Numbered from the stretch's first letter, positions 34,752 through 43,564 are shown. The stretch is 64,000 nucleotides of DNA from Acidimicrobiia bacterium (GCA_022821685.1 JAJEDD010000020.1:62001-126000); one strand, 5' to 3'. A program made the numbers and translations. Notes: generated by a model not told the origin, from the sequence alone.

Positions 34752-36251
34752 ATGACCGCGCTGGTGGCCGGGGTCGACTCGTCCACCCAGTCGACCAAGG
34801 TCGAGCTGCGCGAGGTCGACACCGGCCGGGTGGTCGCCGCCGGTCGGGCCGACCATCCGCCCGCCGGTCCGCCCTGCAGCGAGCAGGATCCCCGGGCCTG
34901 GTGGCAGGCGCTGGTGTATGCCTTGAGCCAGTGCGGGGAGCGGCTGCGGGAGGTGGCCGCGGTGTCGGTGGCCGCACAGCAGCACGGGCTGGTGGCGCTC
35001 GACCGCGGCGGCGAGCCGGTGCGCCCGGCCAAACTCTGGAACGACACCACCTCGGCGCCCCAGGCCGACGAGATGGTCGAACGGATCGGCGCGCCCGGGT
35101 GGGCCGCGGCCTGCGGGTCGGTTCCGGTGGCCTCCTTCACCGTGACCAAGCTGGCATGGCTGGTCGAGGCCGAGCCCGAGACGGCGGACAGGATCGTGCG
35201 CCTCGCGCTGCCCCACGACTACCTGACCTGGCGGCTCACGGGAGAGCATGTCACCGACCGGGGCGACGCCTCCGGCACCGGCTGGTACGACACCGCCGCC
35301 GGCCGGTATCGGCCCGACCTGCTCGACCTGATCGGAGGCCGCGGCGGGACTGAATGGACGGCGACGCTTCCTCGGGTGCTGGCCTTCGACGCGGCGGCCG
35401 GCCGGGTCACCCCGGCGGCAGCCTCGGCCACCGGGCTTCCCGAGGGCATCGTCGTGGGCGCAGGAACCGGCGACAACATGGCCGCCGCGCTGGGCATGGG
35501 CCTGCGGTCGGGCGACATCGCGGTGTCGCTGGGCACCTCGGGCACGGCCTACTCGGTGTCGGCCGCGCCCACCCACGACGCCAGCGGCGCGGTGGCCGGG
35601 TTCTGTGACGCGGCCGGCGGCTATCTGCCGCTGGTGTGCACCCTGAACGCCACCCGGGTCACCGATGCGCTGTGCCGATGGCTTGACCTAGACCGCGGCG
35701 AACTCGCAGCCGCCGCGCTCTCAGCGCCCCCCGCAGCGGGTGGCGCGGTGATGGTGCCGTACCTCGACGGAGAGCGGACCCCCAACCTGCCCGAGGCCAC
35801 CGGCTCCCTCTACGGGCTGGCGTTCGACACCTCGACGGCCGATCTCGCCCGGGCCGCCCACGAGGGTGTGGTGTGCGCCCTCCTCGACGGAATCGACGCT
35901 CTGGCCGCGGCCGGCGCGTCGGTCGGGGGCCGGCTGCACCTCGCCGGGGGCGGGGCCCGCAGTCCGGCCTACCGCCAAGTCACCGCCGACTGCTGGGGCG
36001 CAACGGTGCGTATCCCGGCGGCCGAGGAGGCGGTGGCTGCCGGAGCGTGCGTGCAGGCCGCTCTGAATCTCGGCATCGGCCTCTCTGACACCGCCGAAGC
36101 CTGGGGTCTGGGCGCCGGCGACGATGTGGAGCCCGCGCCGGGTGCCGACGCCTCCACAGTAAGGGCCGCCTACCGCCACGCTGCGAAGGCCGCAGCCGGC
36201 ACGGCGGCTACTCCAGCGGGAAAGGCGATTGAAGCCACCACGGACGGCTGA
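34752..36251 (+). CDS. xylB: Xylulokinase (FGGY family)
   Basis: 499 aa carbohydrate kinase phosphorylating D-xylulose for the pentose phosphate pathway. N-terminal VAGVDSSTQSTKVEL (phosphate 1), LDRGGEPVRPAKLWNDTTS, LPHDYLTWRLTG, the catalytic GTGDNMAAALGMGL Asp region, SLGTSGTAYSV and the C-terminal ADP-binding LAGGGARSPAYRQ. Length and motifs are normal. The 3' end overlaps the convergent molybdopterin protein gene by 44 nt. Confidence 0.95.
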   Translation: MTALVAGVDSSTQSTKVELREVDTGRVVAAGRADHPPAGPPCSEQDPRAWWQALVYALSQCGERLREVAAVSVAAQQHGLVALDRGGEPVRPAKLWNDTTSAPQADEMVERIGAPGWAAACGSVPVASFTVTKLAWLVEAEPETADRIVRLALPHDYLTWRLTGEHVTDRGDASGTGWYDTAAGRYRPDLLDLIGGRGGTEWTATLPRVLAFDAAAGRVTPAAASATGLPEGIVVGAGTGDNMAAALGMGLRSGDIAVSLGTSGTAYSVSAAPTHDASGAVAGFCDAAGGYLPLVCTLNATRVTDALCRWLDLDRGELAAAALSAPPAAGGAVMVPYLDGERTPNLPEATGSLYGLAFDTSTADLARAAHEGVVCALLDGIDALAAAGASVGGRLHLAGGGARSPAYRQVTADCWGATVRIPAAEEAVAAGACVQAALNLGIGLSDTAEAWGLGAGDDVEPAPGADASTVRAAYRHAAKAAAGTAATPAGKAIEATTDG

Positions 36252-37200
36252 TCGGCTCCACCCGAGCCACCCACTTGACCCACCAGAAGCCCCGGCGGCC
36301 CGGCGCCACCAGCCGGACGGGCGCGCCGTGGCCCCGGCGCAGAGGGCCGCCGTTGTAGCCGACGGCCAGGTACAGATGAGCCGCGTCGCGGGCCGGGAAC
36401 AGGCGGCTGTAGCCGGTCAGCGACACCACCTCCAGGGTGGGCGCGTCGGTGGGCAGCAGCAACTCCGTGAGCGGCACCGCGTCCCACGACTGGCGGCTCC
36501 ACCATCCGCCGGTGCAGTCGAGGTCGGCTACGAGGGGCGCGGCTCGAGCGTGCAGATCGTCCAGCGCAACCGCCTGGCCCGCAACGGTCAGCGGCCACGC
36601 CGAGCCGGGCATCCGGGGCGAGCGGTCGTTGAGCCACATAGTCGTCGGCATCTCTGACGGGTTGAACGAGGCGATCTCGTGAGAGCCCGTGAAGCGCCGA
36701 TTGCCGCCCACCGCGAGCTGCTGGATCCCGTAGGCGGCGCCGGAGGCCGCGGCCGCGGCCCCTCCGCCCAGCAGTGCTCTGCGGTCGAGGTCGGCGACCC
36801 GGGGTCGGCTCGGACGGCTGACGATGTGCCACACCACCAGCGGTGCCAGCAGCCCGGCCAGCAGGACATGGGTCCACAGCGCCGACCAGTAGCCCACCCC
36901 GTGCCACAGTCCGGTGGCGTGCAAGACTCCGAGGACCACGGTGGCCGCCACCAGCGCTGCGAGCAGCATCGACAGCCATCGGGTGGCCCGGCGCCGCTTG
37001 AGTCCGGTGCGGACCGAGCCCCGGAACTTGGCCGGGGTCAGGGCCAGCACGCTCAGCCCGGCCAGCGCGTGAACGGCCGTCACCCAGCGAGCCCAGCCGG
37101 TGCCCACTCCCCAAGACACCAGCCCGGTCGCGGCGGCCACGGTCACGGATGTGCCCAGCAGCAGATCTACGTGGCGAGGCGTGAGCCACTTGTTTGTCAT
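36208..37200 (-). CDS. Membrane molybdopterin-dependent oxidoreductase (sulfite-oxidase fold)
   Basis: About 330 aa: an N-terminal four-helix cytochrome-b-like membrane part (His in the first helix PRHVDLLLG, AVHALAGL, LHATGLWHG, VWHIVSRP) followed by an oxidoreductase molybdopterin-binding domain of the YedY/SUOX type, with the likely Mo-ligating Cys in DLDCTGGWWSRQSW and GHGAPVRLVAPGRRGF. It looks like a YedZ-YedY fusion: membrane b-type helices as electron carrier and an extracytoplasmic Mo domain. No RR Tat motif at the N-terminus is obvious; RRALLGGGAAAAASG between the two parts (about residue 146) resembles an internal Tat-like segment. ATG 37200; the 3' end runs 44 nt into xylB. Confidence 0.85.
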   Translation of the reverse strand: MTNKWLTPRHVDLLLGTSVTVAAATGLVSWGVGTGWARWVTAVHALAGLSVLALTPAKFRGSVRTGLKRRRATRWLSMLLAALVAATVVLGVLHATGLWHGVGYWSALWTHVLLAGLLAPLVVWHIVSRPSRPRVADLDRRALLGGGAAAAASGAAYGIQQLAVGGNRRFTGSHEIASFNPSEMPTTMWLNDRSPRMPGSAWPLTVAGQAVALDDLHARAAPLVADLDCTGGWWSRQSWDAVPLTELLLPTDAPTLEVVSLTGYSRLFPARDAAHLYLAVGYNGGPLRRGHGAPVRLVAPGRRGFWWVKWVARVEPISRPWWLQSPFPLE

Positions 37201-37215
37201 GCTGGCACCTATGCC

Positions 37216-37368
37216 TTGGAGAAGGGTAGTCCGAAGGATCCTGCTGAGGTGAAGGAGAGGCTTGCGGCGATCGAGGCGACTCAGGCTGAGCATGGGCGCC
37301 TCCTTGAGCACATGATGCACCACGGTGAGAGGCTCGCCGCGCTGGAGGGTGCGGCCCGATTCGGCTAG
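37216..37368 (+). pseudogene. Coiled-coil peptide, possible small gene or 3' remnant
   Basis: An open stretch of about 50 codons ending in TAG 37366-37368 reads like a natural coiled coil (VKERLAAIEATQAEHGRLL, ERLAALEGAARFG) with codons less GC-biased than the neighbours (ACT, CTT, GCT). Possible starts are TTG 37216 or GTG 37249 (GAAGGA 10 nt before). It may be the tail of a vanished gene or a real ~40-50-aa protein. It occupies the gap between the Mo-protein and aldolase genes. Confidence 0.35.
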
Positions 37369-37425
37369 CTCGCAGTCTCTAAACGGCCCGCTCGCCCAGT
37401 GCCCTGGCTCTCCGCGCCTCGGCTC

Positions 37426-38214
37426 TCAGTACATGGAGGCTGAGCGAACTTTGGGCTCCTGGCCGCGGGCCCGGCTCAACTCGTCCTCGAGCGCCCGGGT
37501 TAGCGCCACCGTGTCGGATGTCACGGTGATCATGCGAAAGCCTTGTGCGGCCCGCCGCTGGCACAGCTCCGACACGGTGTGGCAGCCCGCGATCACGCCG
37601 TGGCGGGCGCAGCCGTCGAGGATCGCGGCCACCGCCGCGTCGAAGGAGGGCTCGCCGTCGTTGTTGCCCGGCCTCAGACCGAGGCTGACCGACAGGTCCG
37701 ACGGCCCCACATACACGGCGTCGACCCCGGGAACCGACAAGATGTCGTCGAGGTTGGCCACCGCCTCGACCGTCTCCACCATGGGGATCACGGCCACGTC
37801 GGCGTTGGCGTCGGCGAAATAGTCGCCGCCCTCCTGGCGAACCACCCGGGTGCCGGCGTAGCTGCGGCTGCCGTCGGGTGCGTACCGGCAGGCCTGCACC
37901 GCGGCCTCGGCCTCGGCCCCGGTGTTGACCATGGGGATGACGATCCCTCTGGCCCCGGCGTCGAGGCTCTTGCCGATGATGCCCGGCTCGTTCCACGGCA
38001 CCCGCACCAGCGGGGTGCCCGAGCCGATGTTGATGGCCTGCAGCATGCGCCAGGCGTCGCTGTAGTCGATTAGGCCGTGCTGGATGTCCACGCAGACGTA
38101 GTCGAAGTCGCAGCGGGCCACCATCTCCGCCGAGTAGGCGCTGGGAATTCCGAGCCAGCCGCCGACGGCGGGCTCGCCCGACGCCCACCGCTCTCGCATG
38201 GGGTTTCTTCTCAT
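37426..38214 (-). CDS. HpcH/HpaI-family aldolase/citrate lyase
   Basis: 262 aa, pyruvate-dependent class II aldolase fold. CDFDYVCVDIQHGLID (general-base His), VIPMVNTGAEAEAAVQACRY, VIPMVETVEAVANLDDIL (Glu and Asp metal ligands) and VDAVYVGPSDLSVSLG are the family hallmarks. Probable retro-aldol cleavage of a 2-keto-3-deoxy acid or related compound. ATG 38214 with AAGGA 6 nt upstream; a longer open frame upstream overlaps the PLP-decarboxylase gene and is not supported. Located 46 nt after the decarboxylase gene stop on the same strand. Confidence 0.9.
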   Translation of the reverse strand: MRRNPMRERWASGEPAVGGWLGIPSAYSAEMVARCDFDYVCVDIQHGLIDYSDAWRMLQAINIGSGTPLVRVPWNEPGIIGKSLDAGARGIVIPMVNTGAEAEAAVQACRYAPDGSRSYAGTRVVRQEGGDYFADANADVAVIPMVETVEAVANLDDILSVPGVDAVYVGPSDLSVSLGLRPGNNDGEPSFDAAVAAILDGCARHGVIAGCHTVSELCQRRAAQGFRMITVTSDTVALTRALEDELSRARGQEPKVRSASMY

Positions 38215-38260
38215 GGCGGTTCCTTCTATCAGAACGTTCGCGCTATCCGAACGTTGGTGG

Positions 38261-39667
38261 TCAGGCGCAGGCGGCGACGAGGTTCCACAGCGCGTCCACA
38301 TCGTGCTCGGTTGTCCACGTCGATCCCACCGAGATCCGCACGAAGCGCCGCCCGTCGATCTCCGACGCGGTCACATAGAACCGGCCGTCGGCGTTGACGG
38401 CCGCCGCCAGTGCGTCGGTGGCGGCATTGCCGTCGCAGTGGGCGAACGACACCAGCGCGAAGTGCACCGGGGCGATGCGCTCCAGCCGCGGATGGTCGTC
38501 GACCCGCTCGGCCAGGGCGCGGGCCCAGCCGACATGGTTGCGGATCATCCGCCGCAGCCCCTCGGCGCCGAAGCCGCGCAGCACGAACCACAGCTTGAGG
38601 GCCCGGAACGGCCGGCCCAGCGGTGCATGCCAGTCCCGGTAGTCGATCACCTGCCCCGACTCCGACGCCGGGTTGCGCAGGTAGGGGGGCGTCACGCTGA
38701 GGGTGGAGATCAGCGGCCCGCGGTCGGCCACCCACATCACCGAGCACTCGAGGTTGGTGGCCAGCCACTTGTGGGGGTTGAAGGTGTAGCTGTCGGCCAG
38801 CTCCAGGCCGTCGTGGCAGCTTCGGAACTCGTCGCAGACCATGGCCGAGCCCCCGTAGGCGGCATCGACGTGGTGCCACATCTGCTCGGCCCGGGCGATC
38901 TCGCCCAGCGGGCGCAGCGGATCGACGGCGGCGGTGCCGGTGGTCCCGATGTTGGAGCCCACGAAGGCGGGCTCCAGGCCCGCTCGGCGGTCGGCGGCGA
39001 CCGCTTCGGCCAGCGCCGCGGGCCGGGCCGCGAACTCCGAGTCGACGTCGAGCAGGCGGATGTGGCCGAGCCCGGCCATCGTCGCCCCTTTCTGCAGCGA
39101 CGAGTGGGCCTGGTTGGACGTGTATGCCACCATCTTCTCGGCCGGCGCCCCGGTGCGTTGGCGGCACTGCTCTCGGGCCACCACCATGGCGGTGTGGGTG
39201 GCGGTCGATGCGCCCGCCTGGAGCACCCCGCCGCCCGGTCCGGTGGATTTCCACGACTGGGGCACGCCCATCAGATCGACCAGCCAGTCGAGCACATGGG
39301 ACTCGATCTCGGTGGCGGCCGGAGAGGTCGACCACAGCATCCCCTGCACCCCGATCCCGGCCGCGGCCAGCTCGCCGAGCACGGCCGGAGGGGAGGTCTG
39401 GGCCGGGAAGAAGGCGAACCATCCCGGATGCTGCCAGTGGGCCAGGCCCGGCACCACCACCCGGTCCAGGTCGGCCAGAACCTCATCGAAGGGCTCCGGG
39501 TGCTCGGGGGCGCGCTCTCCGAGCTTGGCCCTCACCTCGCCCGGCGCCACCGGCTCGATCACCGGTCGGCTGGCCAGCCCGGCCAGGTAGTCGGCCACCC
39601 AGTCCACCAGGGCGTGGCCGTTGCGGCGGAACTCCTCGAGGTCGAGCGGATCGGGCGGCAGCTGCAC
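38261..39667 (-). CDS. PLP-dependent amino-acid decarboxylase (group II, DDC-like)
   Basis: About 468 aa. Aromatic-L-amino-acid/tryptophan decarboxylase type: HWQHPGWFAFFPAQTS near the N-terminus, TGPGGGVLQAGASTATHTAM, HVDAAYGGSAMVCDEF (Asp binding the PLP pyridine N), SYTFNPHKWLATNLECSVMW (Schiff-base Lys) and the flexible region VTPPYLRN. Substrate is probably an aromatic L-amino acid. Start GTG 39667 is preferred over GTG 39742 because a TACCAT hexamer ends 7 nt before it. Downstream the aldolase gene follows. Divergent from tpx. Confidence 0.9.
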   Translation of the reverse strand: MQLPPDPLDLEEFRRNGHALVDWVADYLAGLASRPVIEPVAPGEVRAKLGERAPEHPEPFDEVLADLDRVVVPGLAHWQHPGWFAFFPAQTSPPAVLGELAAAGIGVQGMLWSTSPAATEIESHVLDWLVDLMGVPQSWKSTGPGGGVLQAGASTATHTAMVVAREQCRQRTGAPAEKMVAYTSNQAHSSLQKGATMAGLGHIRLLDVDSEFAARPAALAEAVAADRRAGLEPAFVGSNIGTTGTAAVDPLRPLGEIARAEQMWHHVDAAYGGSAMVCDEFRSCHDGLELADSYTFNPHKWLATNLECSVMWVADRGPLISTLSVTPPYLRNPASESGQVIDYRDWHAPLGRPFRALKLWFVLRGFGAEGLRRMIRNHVGWARALAERVDDHPRLERIAPVHFALVSFAHCDGNAATDALAAAVNADGRFYVTASEIDGRRFVRISVGSTWTTEHDVDALWNLVAACA

Positions 39668-39674
39668 CGCGGGG

Positions 39675-39680
39675 ATGGTA
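39675..39680 (-). promoter_or_regulatory. -10 hexamer TACCAT, leaderless start of the decarboxylase gene
   Basis: On the minus strand TACCAT (39680 to 39675) ends 7 nt before GTG 39667. Confidence 0.5.
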
Positions 39681-39786
39681 ACGGCGCCCGGCGGTAGCCT
39701 CCGGGGCGCACACGGATGAGCCGCAGCGCACCGCGGCGGCACCCTTCCGGTGCGAGCCTTCCACCTGCTTCCAAAGGAGACGCACC

Positions 39787-40287
39787 ATGGCCGACATCAC
39801 CCACCGGGGCAACCCGCTCCAGACCTCCGGCGACCTGCCGCCGGTGGGCGGCCGGGCCCCCGCCTTCACGCTGACCGACGGAGACCTCGGCGCGGTCACG
39901 TCCGATGACCTGCTCGGCGGACGGGTGGTGTTGAACATCTTCCCGTCGATCGACACCCCGACCTGCGCTCAGAGTGTGCGCACCTTCAACCAGCGGGCCG
40001 CCGGCCTGTCCGACACCACCGTGGTGTGCGTGTCGGCCGACCTGCCGTTCGCGGCCAACCGGTTCTGCGGGGCCGAGGGCATTGAGAACGTGAGCATCGG
40101 CTCGACCTTCCGCCACCCGGCGTTCCTCGACGACTACGGGGTCGGCATCGGCGAGGGTCCGCTCGCGGGCCTGTGCGCTCGAGCGGTGGTGGTGATCGGC
40201 GCCGACGGCAACGTGCTGCACGCCGAGATGGTGTCCGAGATCGGCGACGAGCCCGACTACGACGCCGCCATCGCCGCTTTGGGCTGA
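39787..40287 (+). CDS. tpx: Thiol peroxidase Tpx
   Basis: 166 aa atypical 2-Cys peroxiredoxin that reduces peroxides using thioredoxin. Peroxidatic Cys in FPSIDTPTCAQSVRTFN, resolving Cys in LPFAANRFCGAEGI. Canonical start ADITHRGNPLQTSGDLP. ATG with AAAGGAG 7-8 nt upstream. One of several oxidative-stress genes here (Fe-SOD, SodC, thioredoxin-TPR protein). Confidence 0.96.
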   Translation: MADITHRGNPLQTSGDLPPVGGRAPAFTLTDGDLGAVTSDDLLGGRVVLNIFPSIDTPTCAQSVRTFNQRAAGLSDTTVVCVSADLPFAANRFCGAEGIENVSIGSTFRHPAFLDDYGVGIGEGPLAGLCARAVVVIGADGNVLHAEMVSEIGDEPDYDAAIAALG

Positions 40288-40370
40288 CTCGCCTCCGTCA
40301 AGTCACAGGGTCGGCGAGGTGACGTCTGCCGTGTGGCGAAGATTTGGACAGCGCTGAGAGGAGAAGTGCG

Positions 40371-41354
40371 GTGAGGGTCGGGTTCATCGGACTGGGCAAC
40401 GTGGGCTCGAAGCTGGCCGGCAGCCTGCTGCGCAACCGCTTCGATCTGGTGGCGCGCGACCTGGACCGCTCGGCCGCGGCTGCGCTGGAGGCGGCGGGAG
40501 CGGGCTGGGCCGACAGTCCCGCCGAGATGGCCGAGGCGGCCGACATGGTGATCACCTGCCTGCCCAGCCCCGCAGCCAGCGCCGCGGTGATGGAGGGCGA
40601 TGACGGGATCCTGGCTGGCCTGGCCGCTCGGACGGGAAGCGCCCGCGGCGGTGAGGCGCCGATCTGGGCCGAGATGAGCACCACTGACGAGGCCGAAGTC
40701 CGCCGCCTGGCCGCGTTGGTGGCCGAGGCGGGCGCCGCGGCGCTGGACTGCCCGGTGTCGGGCGGCTGCCATCGGGCCGCCACCGGCAACATCTCGATCT
40801 TCGCGGGATGCGACCGGCCGACCTTCGAGCGGGCTCTGCCCGTGCTCAGCGCCATGGGTCGCAACATCTTGCACACCGGGCCCGTGGGGTCGGCGTCGGT
40901 GCTGAAGGTGGTGACCAACTATCTGGCCACCGCCAACCTGGTGTCGCTGGGCGAGGCGCTGGTCACCTCCAAGCTGGCCGGAATCGACCTGAACACCGCC
41001 TATGAGGCCATCCGCATCTCCTCGGGCAACTCGTTCGTGCACGAGACCGAGAGCCAGGTAATCCTCAACGGCAGCCGCGACATCAACTTCACCATGGACC
41101 TGGTCCAGAAGGACCTGTCGCTGTTCGCGGCGGTGGCCGAGCGGGTCGGCGTCCCGTTGGAGCTGGCGCCGGTGCTGATCGACGTCTTCAACGACGCCGC
41201 GGCCCGCTACGGGGCGCGGGAGTGGTCGCCCAACGTGGTCCGCCGCCTAGAGGAGGCCACCGGCGCGGCTGTGCTTGCCCCCGGCTTTCCTGCGGAGATT
41301 CTTGACTCTGAGCCTGAAGTTCCTGGCGCCGAGGTCGTTGTTGGCCGCGGCTGA
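40371..41354 (+). CDS. 3-hydroxyisobutyrate dehydrogenase-family oxidoreductase, second paralogue
   Basis: About 327 aa. Rossmann VGFIGLGNVGSKLAGSLL, VARDLDRSA, substrate motif ALDCPVSGGCHRAATGNISIFAG and catalytic LKVVTNYLATANLVSLGEAL; a DxxC/VSGG pattern typical of the beta-hydroxyacid dehydrogenase superfamily. The protein is longer than the paralogue at 26123 because of insertions in the first half. GTG 40371 has AGGAG 8 nt upstream and is chosen over TTG 40344. Ends 106 nt before tRNA-Ala (other strand). Confidence 0.88.
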   Translation: MRVGFIGLGNVGSKLAGSLLRNRFDLVARDLDRSAAAALEAAGAGWADSPAEMAEAADMVITCLPSPAASAAVMEGDDGILAGLAARTGSARGGEAPIWAEMSTTDEAEVRRLAALVAEAGAAALDCPVSGGCHRAATGNISIFAGCDRPTFERALPVLSAMGRNILHTGPVGSASVLKVVTNYLATANLVSLGEALVTSKLAGIDLNTAYEAIRISSGNSFVHETESQVILNGSRDINFTMDLVQKDLSLFAAVAERVGVPLELAPVLIDVFNDAAARYGAREWSPNVVRRLEEATGAAVLAPGFPAEILDSEPEVPGAEVVVGRG

Positions 41355-41460
41355 CTTCGGTCCTTTCCGGCAACGGGCATTCCCGGCCAGCGGGTCCTGT
41401 CGCGGCCACTCCCAGGCCTCTCCCAAGTAGTTCGCATGCGCAGCGAGCCCCAATGGGCAG

Positions 41461-41533
41461 TGGAGCTAAGGGGAATTGAACCCCTGACCTCTTCCATGCC
41501 ATGGAAGCGCTCTACCAACTGAGCTATAGCCCC
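41461..41533 (-). tRNA. tRNA-Ala (anticodon GGC)
   Basis: On the minus strand GGGGCTA (41533-41527) pairs with TAGCTCC, one G-U pair, discriminator A at 41461. D-arm AGCTCAGTTGGTAGAGC, anticodon stem CTTCC/GGAAG with loop ATGGCAT giving GGC (complement at 41498-41500), T-arm GGGGTTCAATTCCCC. CCA not encoded. Confidence 0.96.
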
Positions 41534-41573
41534 GAGGGTGCCGACAGGCTAGCGGGTGTGGTCGGCTCATCCG

Positions 41574-42602
41574 TCAGGTCGCCTTGATCTCCTCGATGAT
41601 CGGGCTCCAGCGCTCCCTGTCGCTCACCCCGGTATAGAACTGGAGCCGGTCGAGCGTGCCGCCGAAGCGCTCGGCTATGCGTCCCGGCACCTCGTGGGGC
41701 TCGGCCACCACCGCGAAGGCGTCGAGCATCTCGTCGTCGATCACGTCGCCCATCTCGACCCACCGGCCCCGCTTCGACAGGCGGTTGAGCTCGGTCTGGG
41801 CGTCGCCCCAGCCGTGATGCTCCAGCACGCCCCGGTAGGCGGGCGTCGAGCCGTAGAAGGCGATCTGTTGGCGAGTGCGGGCCGCGGCGGCCGACACCTC
41901 CTCCTCGCGGAATCCCGACACCACGAACACCGGCATCGAGATCTGGAAGTCGGACCGCTCCCGACCGGCGTCGGCCAGCCCGGCGCACACGTTGGGCATG
42001 GTCACGTCGCGCAGGTATTCGGCCGTCTGGAAGGCATGGCACACCAGCCCGTCGGCGGCCCGGCCCGCCACCTGGGTCATCAGCGGCCCCACCGCGGAGA
42101 TCAGGATGGGCGGGGGCGCCGAGTCGATGGGGCCGGGGCTGAACATGGGCGTCATCAGGGTGTGGCGGTAGAAGTCGCCCCGGAAGTTGAGCCGGTCGCC
42201 GGTCTGCCAGGCCTCCCAGATGGCCCGGATCGCGCCGATCATCTCCTCCATGCGGGCTGCGGGCCGCGACCACGGCATGGAGAAGCGCTTGGTGATGTGG
42301 GCCTGGATCTGGCTGCCCAGCCCGAGCAGGAACCTTCCCTGCGACAGGGCCTGCAGATCCCAGGCGACCTGGGCCAGCACCATGGGGTTGCGAGCGAACC
42401 CAACCGCGATGGCGGTCATCAACTCGATGCGCTCGGTGCGGGGAGCGGCCAGCGCCAGGGGCAGGAACGGGTCGTGGCTGGTCTCCGCCGTCAGCAGACC
42501 GCTGTAGCCGTCGCGCTCAAGCACCCGGGCCCGGTCGCCGATGTCGGCCAGTTCACGGCTGTCGGGCTCTTCGGGGAGGCCGATCCAGGCGTCGATCTTC
42601 AT
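41574..42602 (-). CDS. LLM-class (probably F420-dependent) oxidoreductase
   Basis: 342 aa luciferase-like TIM-barrel protein. ETSHDPFLPLALAAPRTERIELMTAIAVGFARNPMVLAQVAWDL-type start, GRFLLGLGSQIQAHITKRF (FGLG/LGLGSQ cofactor loop), RMEEMIGAIRAIWEAW and PPPILISAVGPLMTQVAGRAADG are the TIGR03617/LLM hallmarks seen in actinobacterial F420 enzymes. Cofactor choice (F420 over FMN) is inferred from family. ATG 42602 with GGAG upstream; the frame is open further back but unsupported. Substrate unknown. Confidence 0.88.
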   Translation of the reverse strand: MKIDAWIGLPEEPDSRELADIGDRARVLERDGYSGLLTAETSHDPFLPLALAAPRTERIELMTAIAVGFARNPMVLAQVAWDLQALSQGRFLLGLGSQIQAHITKRFSMPWSRPAARMEEMIGAIRAIWEAWQTGDRLNFRGDFYRHTLMTPMFSPGPIDSAPPPILISAVGPLMTQVAGRAADGLVCHAFQTAEYLRDVTMPNVCAGLADAGRERSDFQISMPVFVVSGFREEEVSAAAARTRQQIAFYGSTPAYRGVLEHHGWGDAQTELNRLSKRGRWVEMGDVIDDEMLDAFAVVAEPHEVPGRIAERFGGTLDRLQFYTGVSDRERWSPIIEEIKAT

Positions 42603-42698
42603 GTTGATCTCCAAACGGGGTGGGGTGGAATCGAGGTGGGCCGAGCCGCTGGGGCGCCGGCTGGAGTGGAGGCGGGCTGAATCCGGCGCGGTGGCCGA

Positions 42699-42704
42699 TA
42701 CGTT
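42699..42704 (+). promoter_or_regulatory. -10 hexamer TACGTT, leaderless start of the thioredoxin-TPR gene
   Basis: TACGTT ends 9 nt before the ATG at 42714. Confidence 0.5.
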
Positions 42705-42713
42705 GCGCTGGCG

Positions 42714-43421
42714 ATGGCCGACGTTACCGACGCCACGTTCCAGGCCCAAGTGGTGGACCGGTCCCGGACCGTTCCGGTGATCGTGGACCTGTGGGCCTCG
42801 TGGTGCGAGCCCTGCCGGCAGCTGACTCCGCTGCTCGAGAAGGCAGTGGCCTCCACCGGCGGCGCCGTCGAGTTGGCCAAGGTGGACATCGAGAAGAACC
42901 CGGGGGTGGCCCAGGCCTTCCGGGTCCAGTCGATCCCCGCGGTCTACGCCATGGTGGACGGCCAGGTGGCCGACGGCTTCGTCGGCGCCCAGGGCGAGGC
43001 CGCGGTGCAAGAGTTCGTGCAGCGGCTGCTGCCAACGCCGGAGGCGACCGAGATCGAGACGCTGATCGAGGCGGGCGACGAGGCCTCCCTGAGGGCCGCC
43101 CTCGAGCTCGAGTCCGACAATGCGGCCGCGGTGACGGCCCTGGCCGGGCTGCTCATCGACGACGGTCGGGTGGATGAGGCCGTCGAACTGCTGGAACGGA
43201 TCCCCGAGACGCCCGAGACCCGCCGGTTGACGGCCCTGGCCCGGGTGCAGGGCTCAGCCGGCGGCGTGTCGGAGGTCGAGGCCGAGCTGGCCGGACTCCT
43301 GGCCGCGGTCAAGGCCGACGAGGAGGCCCGCCAGCGTTTCGTCGACCTGCTGGAGTTGCTCGGACCCGACGACCCCCGGACCTCCGCTTGGCGCAAGCGC
43401 CTCTCCGCCGCACTCTTCTGA
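42714..43421 (+). CDS. Thioredoxin-TPR protein (CnoX/YbbN-like)
   Basis: 235 aa. Residues 1-110 are a thioredoxin domain with active site WASWCEPC (CxxC with Glu, not the usual CGPC) and SIPAVYAMVDG (cis-Pro). Residues 115-235 form TPR-like helices (VTALAGLLIDDGRVDEAVELL). E. coli CnoX is a holdase-chaperone that also protects against chlorine stress; here both Cys are kept, so redox activity remains possible. Divergent from the LLM gene. Confidence 0.9.
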   Translation: MADVTDATFQAQVVDRSRTVPVIVDLWASWCEPCRQLTPLLEKAVASTGGAVELAKVDIEKNPGVAQAFRVQSIPAVYAMVDGQVADGFVGAQGEAAVQEFVQRLLPTPEATEIETLIEAGDEASLRAALELESDNAAAVTALAGLLIDDGRVDEAVELLERIPETPETRRLTALARVQGSAGGVSEVEAELAGLLAAVKADEEARQRFVDLLELLGPDDPRTSAWRKRLSAALF

Positions 43422-43461
43422 CCGACCCGAGCGGGCGGGTCAGAGCAGTGCTTGCACTGTG

Positions 43462-43564
43462 AGCGACGCGACTGGTGAGGTCGCGACAGGTTCTGCGGCC
43501 GTCACCGCAGGCAACTCACGCTCCGGCGGAGTGGAGCGACGCGACTGGTGAGGCCGCGAAAGGT
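43462..43564 (+). repeat. Pair of 31-bp direct repeats, 72-bp period
   Basis: GAGCGACGCGACTGGTGAGG plus the following CGCGA.AGGT occurs at 43462-43492 and 43534-43564, two mismatches. Together with the terminator they fill the 254-bp gap before comEA. Confidence 0.85.

Noticed and set aside
33270..35576. Extension of the RCC1 gene frame upstream through xylA and xylB
   Set aside because: The frame stays open only because of GC bias; it would overlap xylA and xylB antisense and shows no domain.
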